IMG/VR virus record: IMGVR_UViG_3300010375_000585
Coordinates: 1 to 30,492 of that record
Reading direction: 5' to 3' (one strand)
DNA length: 30,492 nt
From: a virus
The notes under the pieces are model-generated. The model was not told the DNA's origin. It was given only the letters and a program-made list of their open reading frames with translations, and ran no database searches. Positions 24,559 to 30,247 of the stretch are shown here, piece by piece. The position numbers were made by a program, and so were the translations under genes. How positions within the stretch are numbered: the stretch's first letter is position 1; each line of letters starts with the position of its first letter.

Positions 24559-25021
24559 TCCTGATGCGTGATTGCTCTGCCAACAGCTTCTCTAGTGGGG
24601 AAGCCAAATCTGGGTTTGTTGATTTCAGCTGTGCACGTGCTGATGGTGTCAATCCGAACTGCCCCAGCAGAGCCCGTACTTGCTTTTGTGTCTTGTCGTA
24701 GATGTTGGTTGCGGGATTGGCCTTCTTGCCCTGCGAGGACTCAATGACAATGCCGTCACGTTGAATGCTCTCGTATGCCAGCGCCTTCATCTCAAGTGCT
24801 TGGCAGAGCATTTCCAGTGCCGCGCCATCTGCTGTTGTCAGTGTGCCCAGTTGCAAAAGAATGGGTACGAGGCCATGCCAGAATGCCTGTGCCTTGTTCG
24901 ACAGTCCGAATGGCATTTCAGGTGCGCCATTGACCGCCTGTGGCTCTCGATCATTGAGTGGTCTGTGTGCTGGATTGCCCTGCGCGACGCGCATTGCTGT
25001 TGGTGTTGCTGGATTGGGCAT
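24545..25021 (-). CDS. Terminase small subunit, P27 family
   Basis: 158 aa from the ATG at 25021; the frame opens further upstream but the P27-type start MPNPATPTAMRVAQGNPAHR followed by PLNDREPQ is clear. The pattern GLSNKAQAFWHGLVPILLQL, LTTADGAALEMLCQALEM, ANPATNIYDKTQKQVRALLG, QFGLTPSARAQL matches P27/TIGR01558 small terminases, which recognise the packaging site and load the large subunit. No ribosome-binding site is present; TAAATAC lies 5 bases before the ATG, indicating a leaderless start. The 3' end overlaps the large subunit by 14 bases. Confidence 0.94.
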   Translation of the reverse strand: MPNPATPTAMRVAQGNPAHRPLNDREPQAVNGAPEMPFGLSNKAQAFWHGLVPILLQLGTLTTADGAALEMLCQALEMKALAYESIQRDGIVIESSQGKKANPATNIYDKTQKQVRALLGQFGLTPSARAQLKSTNPDLASPLEKLLAEQSRIRNGAF

Positions 25022-25188
25022 GTATGTATTTACCAAAGTCAGGAGTTTTCTACTGCGTTTGCGTGGCGATGACTCGCGGTGGGTTGTGAGCAGCCCTGAC
25101 CAAACATTCAGGAGGCCCCTATCCCTTGTGCCTATTGATGTTCGCCATCGGGTCGTAAAGCAGCATCCAACCTTGCAGAGGTCCCACG
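25022..25188. other. Non-coding gap before the terminase genes: promoter-like copy G and probable cos region
   Basis: On the minus strand GGTAAATACATAC directly abuts the small terminase ATG (TAAATA at 25027-25032, 5 bases away). The rest has no convincing minus-strand gene. The position between the HNH gene and the small terminase is where HK97-like phages carry cos. I cannot identify the cut site or binding repeats by eye. The plus-strand small gene starting at 25189 must be transcribed from within or beyond this gap. Confidence 0.4.
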
Positions 25189-25368
25189 ATGAACGACCAA
25201 AGCAAAGACCTACCTGAAGGACGTAATCCCAGCCAGGCAACACCGCATCCGAAACCATGTTTCATCATTCGTCACGATCAAGCCATTGCACGTGAGCCGA
25301 ATGCCCAGGCTGAGAGCACGAGGCAAGAGGAACAGCCGGACAGCGAAGGGCGATTCAAGGAGGAGTAG
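25189..25368 (+). CDS. Small hydrophilic protein on the opposite strand between terminase and HNH genes
   Basis: 59 aa, plus strand. AGAGGT lies 7 bases before the ATG at 25189, a good ribosome-binding site. The product starts MNDQSKDLPEGRNPSQATPH and is rich in Gln, Glu, Pro and Arg, with PCFIIRHDQAIA in the middle and an acidic end (EEQPDSEGRFKEE). It has no membrane segment and no motif that I recognise. The minus strand has no competing gene here, since the HNH frame ends at 25373, 4 bases after this stop, so the two genes converge. It could be a moron or an early gene; a chance frame is not excluded at this length. Confidence 0.5.
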   Translation: MNDQSKDLPEGRNPSQATPHPKPCFIIRHDQAIAREPNAQAESTRQEEQPDSEGRFKEE

Positions 25369-25372
25369 TTCA

Positions 25373-25699
25373 TTACTCTCCTCGTGCCGTTCTCACGCAA
25401 TGGCACGTGTGGCACAGCGCCATCATGTTTGTTGGCTCATATCGCAGATGTTCATGCTGCCGCGCTTTAGCGATGTGATGGACTTCAGTAGCTGCTTCAA
25501 CGTGGTTATTCCCCATGCAGTCAGCACACAGCGGGTTGTCTGCAAGGAATGCTTTGCGGAAGCAGCGCCACTTCCAGTCGTATATCTGGTTCTTCTCTGT
25601 CTGATCTATTACGGGCCGGTGCCGTTCGCAGTATCCAGAGTCAACTAGCTGCGCGCAGCCAGGACGAGAACAGAACCGTTTGGCCTTTGCGTTAGGCAT
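25373..25699 (-). CDS. HNH endonuclease associated with packaging
   Basis: 108 aa. The HNH core is visible as ATEVHHI (H74, H75), PTNMMALCHTCH (N91, H98, H100), with zinc-binding Cys pairs CADC (58, 61) and CHTC (96, 99). The N-terminal CSRPGCAQLVDSGYCERH (C10, C15, C24, H27) looks like a second small zinc knuckle, common in phage HNH proteins of this size. In HK97-like phages an HNH protein encoded next to terminase is needed for specific cos cleavage by the large subunit, and the location here fits. It starts 3 bases after the preceding stop. Confidence 0.92.
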   Translation of the reverse strand: MPNAKAKRFCSRPGCAQLVDSGYCERHRPVIDQTEKNQIYDWKWRCFRKAFLADNPLCADCMGNNHVEAATEVHHIAKARQHEHLRYEPTNMMALCHTCHCVRTARGE

Positions 25700-25702
25700 T
25701 GG

Positions 25703-25891
25703 CTAATTGACATATGGCGCGTATGGAGCAAGAGCTTCCTTAGGCGCTCCATTGGACAACAGCTCGCGAACTGCTACGGCTTCGTCGTGTTCCAGACGCC
25801 GCCATACTTGTCCAAGTGGATTGACGAATCCCTGTTGGTTTAGTTGTGTATCGATGATCGCGATCAAAACGTCGCGTAATGGTAAGGACAT
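25703..25891 (-). CDS. Small unknown protein in the packaging/lysis cluster
   Basis: 62 aa from the ATG at 25891, which overlaps the holin-like stop as TAATG; a frame opening at 25927 runs through the previous gene. The sequence is MSLPLRDVLIAIIDTQLNQQ, then GQVWRRLEHDEAVAVRELLS and a short tail ending YAPYVN. It is soluble, mostly helical, with no motif that I recognise. Its tight coupling between holin-like and HNH genes suggests late expression and a role in lysis timing or packaging, with no direct evidence for either. Confidence 0.65.
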   Translation of the reverse strand: MSLPLRDVLIAIIDTQLNQQGFVNPLGQVWRRLEHDEAVAVRELLSNGAPKEALAPYAPYVN

Positions 25892-26088
25892 TATCGGATC
25901 GCCTTTGTGGCTCGAATGCGGCCCCATATCGTAATGAGTGCGCCGACGAGTCCAACAACTGCCTGTGCGATTCCGGATGCCTGCTGATCAGTGATGTTGA
26001 CCCCGTACTTTACTAGCAGTGGAGAAGCGAAAGTGATGACTGCGCCCCAGAACGTAACTGACTGGAATATGCTTTTGGATTCGTTCAT
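25891..26088 (-). CDS. Putative holin (two-TM)
   Basis: 65 aa. Residues 11-27 (VTFWGAVITFASPLLVK) and 38-56 (SGIAQAVVGLVGALITIWG) are hydrophobic and separated by a short polar turn (YGVNITDQQ), with a basic C-terminus (RIRATKAIR). The SxTFWGAV start and the final G-xIxIWGRIRATK pattern is widespread among small phage membrane proteins annotated as holins. It would form inner-membrane lesions that release the lytic enzyme at the end of infection. The ATG overlaps the previous stop as ATGA with AGGA upstream. No classical endolysin accompanies it. Confidence 0.78.
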   Translation of the reverse strand: MNESKSIFQSVTFWGAVITFASPLLVKYGVNITDQQASGIAQAVVGLVGALITIWGRIRATKAIR

Positions 26089-26471
26089 AGTGTGTGTTCC
26101 TGTAATGGCGCAGGCATCGGAAACGATGAATGCGCGTAATGCAATGAGACTGCTCTGTAGTAATCGCCCTGCTGCTTGGACTGTGCAAGACGGTCTATGC
26201 GGGCTTGTTTAACGACGGCCTCAAGTTCAGCTGCCTTCTCAGCATCAGGGGCAGGGGCTAACCGTCTTGCCCTGCGAGTCTGTGGTGTGAACTTGCCCGC
26301 TGTGAATGTGTGTTCTGATATTCCCCACTTGAGCAAGCGACCATTGAACACCCCATATGGAACCCCGAGGTGTTTGGCCCAATCTTTCCTGAGTCGCGAT
26401 TCGCCCTTATATGTGATTGGCCCTGAACTGTACTTGCGCTTTACCGTGTTTCGTATGTCTTCGCTAGCCAT
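26085..26471 (-). CDS. Putative DNA-binding protein (AP2/HNH-associated HTH-like domain)
   Basis: 128 aa. Residues about 18-58 (ITYKGESRLRKDWAKHLGVP, then YGVFNGRLLKWGISEHTFT) match the small helix-turn-helix-like domain with pattern E-x-WA-x-x-LGI-x-x-x-x-L-x-x-RL-x-x-GWS-x-E-x-AFT, often found beside HNH or AP2 modules in phages. A basic linker (RRARRLAP) and a helix follow. The C-terminus GDYYRAVSLHYAHSSFPMPA resembles the C-terminus of the preceding gene. It may regulate late transcription, as it is encoded at the very start of the late region. The start overlaps the preceding gene by 31 bases. Confidence 0.68.
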   Translation of the reverse strand: MASEDIRNTVKRKYSSGPITYKGESRLRKDWAKHLGVPYGVFNGRLLKWGISEHTFTAGKFTPQTRRARRLAPAPDAEKAAELEAVVKQARIDRLAQSKQQGDYYRAVSLHYAHSSFPMPAPLQEHTL

Positions 26472-26632
26472 GGGGGAACTGCCGGACGGGTGGATTTGCT
26501 GAAGGAGTTTGGGTATTTGAGTGTGGCGTATTCGAGACTGATGTGGCGGTAGTACTCACCCAGCCTTTGTGCTGTGGCTACCATCTCCTCTCGTCGTGCC
26601 TCTGCTGTCAGTGTTTGTTCAATTTGCTGCAT
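26441..26632 (-). CDS. Small protein heading the late region, shares a C-terminal motif with the next gene
   Basis: 63 aa: a charged helix (MQQIEQTLTAEARREEMVAT) then GEYYRHISLEYATLKYP and a basic end. I do not recognise the family. Its GEYYRHISLEYA is very like GDYYRAVSLHYA of the downstream protein. No ribosome-binding site is present; TAAATA lies 6 bases before the ATG, and a terminator hairpin lies beyond, so this is probably the first gene of the leaderless late transcript. Candidate roles are a late regulator or a lysis accessory. Confidence 0.62.
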   Translation of the reverse strand: MQQIEQTLTAEARREEMVATAQRLGEYYRHISLEYATLKYPNSFSKSTRPAVPPWLAKTYETR

Positions 26633-26654
26633 CGTAGATATTTAGTGTGCAGTT
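26633..26654 (-). promoter_or_regulatory. TAAATA promoter-like motif (copy H) opening the late region
   Basis: The minus strand reads AACTGCACACTAAATATC, with TAAATA at 26639-26644, 6 bases before the ATG at 26632. It follows a minus-strand terminator (26676-26714), the same arrangement as at copies D and E. Confidence 0.55.
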
Positions 26655-26675
26655 TACAAATGTCCCGTTTAGCGA

Positions 26676-26714
26676 TAAAAATGCCCAAGTCCGTGAACGT
26701 AGTCGGACCTGGGC
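26676..26714 (-). terminator. Rho-independent terminator upstream of the late region
   Basis: GCCCAAGTCCG (26683-26693) and CGGACCTGGGC (26704-26714) form an 11-pair stem on the minus strand with one G-U (a C-A mismatch on plus), loop of 10, followed by ATTTTTATC. It stops minus-strand RNA arriving from the control region before promoter-like copy H. Confidence 0.78.
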
Positions 26715-26722
26715 TGAGGAGT

Positions 26723-26744
26723 ATTGCTGAATGGCATCAGCAAT
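26723..26744. repeat. Perfect 8-bp inverted repeat
   Basis: ATTGCTGA (26723-26730) and TCAGCAAT (26737-26744) flank ATGGCA. It adjoins the terminator hairpin (8 bases away) and lies just downstream of another TAAATA copy on the minus strand (26747-26752). It may be a second terminator stem, part of a small RNA, or a protein-binding site. Confidence 0.45.
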
Positions 26745-26746
26745 GT

Positions 26747-26756
26747 TATTTAGTAA
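26747..26756 (-). promoter_or_regulatory. TAAATA promoter-like motif (copy I) with no gene behind it
   Basis: The minus strand reads GTTACTAAATAAC, TAAATA at 26747-26752. The next gene is over 100 bases away and a terminator intervenes, so transcription from here would give only a short structured RNA of roughly 65 bases. Confidence 0.4.
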
Positions 26757-26775
26757 CTACGGCATTTGTTCTTTT

Positions 26776-26797
26776 AGTGATACATATAACTATCACT
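26776..26797. promoter_or_regulatory. Dyad operator candidate
   Basis: AGTGATA (26776-26782) and TATCACT (26791-26797) are perfect inverted 7-mers separated by 8 AT-rich bases. The size and symmetry suit a dimeric phage repressor. It lies in the control region between the divergent late and replication transcription units. No repressor gene is visible in the window. Confidence 0.4.
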
Positions 26798-26814
26798 TAT
26801 CGCATCAAACCCGA

Positions 26815-27180
26815 AGAATAGAGCTGTTTGTGCAGCCTCCAAAATGAGATAGCACGGACCCTGCACAGCTGAAACCCGCGCCGTTACTGGCTCTGTGCAC
26901 CCGTGCACCCTGTGCAGGGTATTTTCAGGATTCGCGGAAAAACGCGATTTATTTTTGTGTCACCACCGGAAAGCCATATCCGTAGCAATCGGGAAAATTC
27001 TCGCACACCCTGCACAGCCGTCGGCGATCATTTTGGATGAGAAGACTCTTGCGCGGCGACTAACTAAGTCGTAAAGTAGAAGAACGTTACTCCTTTCATT
27101 TTCCTTTATAAGTGGCGGGGTCGATAGATTGGTCTAATCGATCCTGCCCTTTTTGGCCCGTAAAAGCGAAAAAAGATGGA
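26815..27180. other. Control/origin region without genes: iterons and small dyads
   Basis: No convincing gene on either strand. The 11-mer ACCCTGCACAG occurs at 26858-26868 (plus), 26910-26920 (minus) and 27007-27017 (plus), with partial TGTGCAG/GTGCAC matches around 26829 and 26893-26907. An AT-rich stretch (GATTTATTTTTGTG, about 26946-26959) lies between copies two and three. Further dyads are CGACT/AGTCG (about 27056-27070) and TCGAT/ATCGA (27121-27142). Iterons plus an AT-rich element just upstream of primase and helicase genes suggest the replication origin; they could instead be operator sites. Confidence 0.45.
26858..27017. repeat. Three copies of ACCCTGCACAG (iteron-like)
   Basis: Exact copies are at 26858-26868, 26910-26920 (inverted) and 27007-27017, spaced about 41 and 86 bases apart. 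An 11-mer three times in 160 bases is well beyond chance. They are probable binding sites for a replication initiator or regulator. Confidence 0.7.
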
Positions 27181-27181
27181 G

Positions 27182-27200
27182 CCGGATAAATACATTGAGT
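27182..27200 (+). promoter_or_regulatory. TAAATAC promoter-like motif (copy J) of the replication operon
   Basis: The plus strand reads AGCCGGATAAATACATTG, with TAAATA at 27187-27192. It is one of only two plus-strand copies that I found, and it lies exactly at the upstream edge of the structured primase leader. If the start point is 5-8 bases downstream, the mRNA begins near 27198-27201. Confidence 0.5.
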
Positions 27201-27347
27201 AAGACCAGACGGGATATCTGGGGACGCGATTAACAAATACAACCAAGTTTGTCGTTAAGCCGGTCTGAAGTGACAACTCAGGCACCTTCCGTTAATCGCA
27301 TAAGTCCCTAGTGAATATCCCAAATTCTCACTAGGGACATCCTGTTT
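27201..27347 (+). ncRNA. Structured leader RNA of the primase-helicase operon (candidate RNA switch)
   Basis: GGGACGCGATTAAC (27221-27234) can pair with GTTAATCGC (27291-27299) and, after the bulge ATAA, GTCCC (27304-27308), 14 pairs in all. It encloses a hairpin at 27262-27286 (GGT-CTGAAGT / ACTCAG-GC-ACC, loop GACA) and a possible small one around 27234-27252, i.e. a multi-way junction. The alternative hairpin GTCCCTAGTGA (27304-27314) / TCACTAGGGAC (27328-27338) is perfect over 11 bp and contains the AGGGA ribosome-binding region ten bases before the ATG. Both folds need 27304-27308. CCAGA/TCTGG (27205-27221) is a further stem near the 5' end. It does not match a riboswitch that I know. 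Confidence 0.55.
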
Positions 27348-28511
27348 ATGATTACTATCCTGCGTTCAACCGAACACAAGCTGACCAAAATACACACTTT
27401 TAAAGACGGTCGCATCCATACCAGCGACTTCAATAACGCATACTTGTTCGAGGTGGAAACCGCAGAGATCACGTCGTTCGACGATCTATACGAAGCAGTT
27501 GAGATCGTGTCCCATTGCGACATGGCCTGCATCATTAGGGGAAGACCAAAGCAGCAGTTCACAACCCCGGTCAGACGCACCCTGGACAACTTTGAATCTG
27601 TCCCGACTGGCCTGAACTGGATCATGTGTGACTTTGATGGCATCCCCAATACCGTTGGCAATGCACCACTGGAGACATACACGGAATATCTCATCTCCCT
27701 ACTCCCCCAGTACATGCACGAGGTCAGCTACGTCGCGCAATGGAGTGGCAGCGCAGGGATCAACAAGACGGCTGGCGCAATTGACTGGTCAGAACTCAAG
27801 TGCCACCTCTGGTTCATGCTCAAGGAGCCACGCACAGACGAGCAGGCAAAGAATTGGGCCAAGTCAATCAACCAAGCTCACAGGAAGGCGCACAATCAGC
27901 GGTTGATTGATTCGGCATTGATGAATGCAGTCCAGATCCACTACGCGGCTAACCCAGTGTTCATTGGAATGGCCGACCACATCCAGAACAGAATCAGCCG
28001 CGTTGACAAGACCGACGATAGCTTCCTGATGCCCATCATTGAGCCCGAGGTAGAAGCAAGTCCGGCTGTTCAGCAGAAGACTGGGCCATACACAAAGCAG
28101 CCATTTGAACCGTGCTTCTTCAATGCCCTAGCAAAGATCGGAAGTGGCGAGTCATACCACACAGATGTATATGCGGCTATTTGCAGCTTTATTGGGTCCA
28201 CAAGCCCGCAACGGGACTTGCAATGGCTGAAGCAGGAGCTACGGGCAGCGATTCAAGCTGGGACAAACCCAAGCGGTATGGGCAAGGCCTACTACATGGA
28301 TGAAGCACACCTGAATTCAGAGATTAGGGACGCGATCAAGTTCACGGGTGAGTCAGCTGACTACTTGCCAGCCGTCCCATTTAGGACAGAGGACGAGAAG
28401 CGCAAATATTACAGGGATCGAAAGCTAGGCCAAGCACAGGAAGTTGCAGACCATGCCAGGCAGTTCTTAGAAGCACTGAGGGAAAAATATAAGGGAGTAA
28501 TCGGGAAATGA
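27348..28511 (+). CDS. DNA primase, archaeo-eukaryotic primase (AEP)-like
   Basis: 387 aa. It probably makes RNA or DNA primers for phage replication with the helicase encoded next. AEP landmarks: the metal-binding WIMCDFDG (D95, D97), the ELKCHLWFM motif with basic K151 and H153 of the S-x-H type, and RLIDSALMNAVQIHYAANPVF (D188 then the Q-x-x-Y-x-A-x-P-x-F signature seen in phage AEP primases). Residues 240-385 form a helical accessory region with a charged C-terminus (EDEKRKYYRDRKLGQAQEVA). The ATG at 27348 follows a structured leader whose hairpin would cover its AGGGA ribosome-binding region. The stop overlaps the helicase start as ATGA. Confidence 0.83.
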   Translation: MITILRSTEHKLTKIHTFKDGRIHTSDFNNAYLFEVETAEITSFDDLYEAVEIVSHCDMACIIRGRPKQQFTTPVRRTLDNFESVPTGLNWIMCDFDGIPNTVGNAPLETYTEYLISLLPQYMHEVSYVAQWSGSAGINKTAGAIDWSELKCHLWFMLKEPRTDEQAKNWAKSINQAHRKAHNQRLIDSALMNAVQIHYAANPVFIGMADHIQNRISRVDKTDDSFLMPIIEPEVEASPAVQQKTGPYTKQPFEPCFFNALAKIGSGESYHTDVYAAICSFIGSTSPQRDLQWLKQELRAAIQAGTNPSGMGKAYYMDEAHLNSEIRDAIKFTGESADYLPAVPFRTEDEKRKYYRDRKLGQAQEVADHARQFLEALREKYKGVIGK

Positions 28512-30247
28512 AAGGGACAACAATAGAGCTAAAGAGCGAATACGATATCGAACTCGGCAATATGCGGAAGCAGCTTGCCGTGAAGAAGCATGAATTGAAG
28601 CGCCTGCAAGCCAATCAGAAAAAGATGGAGTCAATTCCTGGCCTGTCTGAAGAGGAGAAGCAAAAGCTCCAAGGCCGGATTGATACGCTGCTGGGTGACA
28701 TCATCACCATTGGGGACGCGATTGTGGCCATGAAGGCCGGCGCAGACGACGAAGCGGAATCGCACGTAAAGACCGCTCTGAACACCGTCCGTAGCGAGGT
28801 AATCGGCAAAGACCCCAGCATTGCATACAGCATTAAGGATGGGGAGTTTGTATTCATCGGCGACAGAGCATCAACCCGCCACATTCAAAACGTGGCCATG
28901 ACCAAGTACAATCCGATGCAGTTCTCGGAATACCTAGCGAAGCTGCTCAAGTTAAACATCAGCGACTTGCCGCATGCCCGGCTCAAGCAACTGTTCATCA
29001 ACAACGACAGGGCCTTTGAGGAAATGCGCTATTCGCTGAACAAGGGTCTATGGAAAGACGACGAAATATATTTGCCATTTGACCACTATCAGGAGCACTT
29101 CATTCACAACTTCACATTCCAGGATGGCGACCTAGAACCAGAGGCCGCTGCGGCTGTATTGACGTTCTATGACGCTCTGCTCTACAGCGTGTCAGGTGGC
29201 AAAACAGAAAACCAGACATATCTGGAGAAGTGGATCGTTCATAAGGTGGTCAACTATCACAAGCAGGTGACTACGCCTGACTTGATTATCGTCGCCGACA
29301 TTGGTGGCAATGGCAAAGGCATCCTGATGGGCATACTCGCACGAATGTTCCCGCGACAGTTGATTGGCCGCGCCAACACGAAGACACTGAACAACAATTT
29401 CAATTCGATCATGCTTGGAAAGCTGCTGGTGTTCTTTGACGATCAGGACCGCGACAAGTACGACTTGGAGACGATCAAGGAGCTGTCAGGCGCGGAGACC
29501 ATGATCTATGAGCCCAAAGGGAAGGATCAGTATGAGGCAGAGAAAACGCATTCATCAGTGTTCTTCTCACAGAAGCTGCCCTTCAGACTGAGCCCAAATG
29601 GCGACAGTGGTGGTGTCGATAGACGTTTCAGCATTATGCGCACCAACATCACGTTCTTTGACAGTCTTATCGCAAAGCACTCAGACATTGACGCGGCAAA
29701 CGTAAAGGCAAAGGCATCGGAAATTATCAATACAGTTCTGTACGATCGCGTGAACATCGCGATCTGGTTCAAGCATCTACGCAGCAAATATCCGAATATT
29801 GATGCTGACTTTGAGCTCGATCCCCTACACGGCACAGACTACGAAACCTTCAAGGAAGACCAGAAGGACGACATGGAAGTCGTTTGGGACAGGCTCGTGT
29901 TGCGCACATTACAAGCTGGTGGACTCGTCCCGGTATTTGTCATTAAAGAGATGCTTTTGCATTTGGCTGGCAAAGAAGTCCCAGAGAAGACAATCAAACG
30001 CCGCCTTAAGGAACTAGCGGTACTGAACAAGCTGAATATTCAGGTCGAACGCAAGCGCTTTGACATTGTGTCAGGGGCAGCAAACATCGTTGGATTGCGA
30101 GAGCACACCAACATGCAGAAGTCAGCTGTATCGGTAGTTGGCAGTACCTGCACTGAATTTGATTGGTCAGAAGTCTCAAAAGGCAAGTTCACCGGGAAGC
30201 CGGATTCAACCGGCAAATACATTGCAGACGAGGAGTACATTTTCTAA
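28508..30247 (+). CDS. Replicative helicase, SF3 / D5-like phage NTPase
   Basis: 579 aa. Residues 15-80 form a charged coiled coil and 85-230 an N-terminal D5-like region. The NTPase core follows: Walker A ADIGGNGKGILMG (K270), Walker B KLLVFFDDQD (D311, D312), a sensor-1-like HSSVFFSQKLPF and the arginine-finger GGVDRRFSIM (R372, R373). This order matches viral D5/SF3 helicases (DUF5906-type phage proteins), which unwind DNA as hexamers. The C-terminal 120 residues carry a winged-helix-like VIKEMLLHLAGKEVPEKTIK, then RRLKELAVLN, which could bind the origin. It overlaps the primase gene in ATGA, so primase and helicase are made together. Confidence 0.88.
   Translation: MKGTTIELKSEYDIELGNMRKQLAVKKHELKRLQANQKKMESIPGLSEEEKQKLQGRIDTLLGDIITIGDAIVAMKAGADDEAESHVKTALNTVRSEVIGKDPSIAYSIKDGEFVFIGDRASTRHIQNVAMTKYNPMQFSEYLAKLLKLNISDLPHARLKQLFINNDRAFEEMRYSLNKGLWKDDEIYLPFDHYQEHFIHNFTFQDGDLEPEAAAAVLTFYDALLYSVSGGKTENQTYLEKWIVHKVVNYHKQVTTPDLIIVADIGGNGKGILMGILARMFPRQLIGRANTKTLNNNFNSIMLGKLLVFFDDQDRDKYDLETIKELSGAETMIYEPKGKDQYEAEKTHSSVFFSQKLPFRLSPNGDSGGVDRRFSIMRTNITFFDSLIAKHSDIDAANVKAKASEIINTVLYDRVNIAIWFKHLRSKYPNIDADFELDPLHGTDYETFKEDQKDDMEVVWDRLVLRTLQAGGLVPVFVIKEMLLHLAGKEVPEKTIKRRLKELAVLNKLNIQVERKRFDIVSGAANIVGLREHTNMQKSAVSVVGSTCTEFDWSEVSKGKFTGKPDSTGKYIADEEYIF

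Noticed and set aside
25022-25258. N-terminal extension of the small terminase frame
   Set aside because: Homology-like P27 sequence begins at the ATG at 25021, directly behind a promoter-like motif; the upstream 79 codons look non-coding.
26659-26821. 53-codon plus-strand frame with a hydrophobic C-terminal half
   Set aside because: It runs straight through the terminator hairpin and the inverted repeats, has no ribosome-binding site, and its protein has no recognisable feature beyond a hydrophobic stretch from AT-rich DNA.
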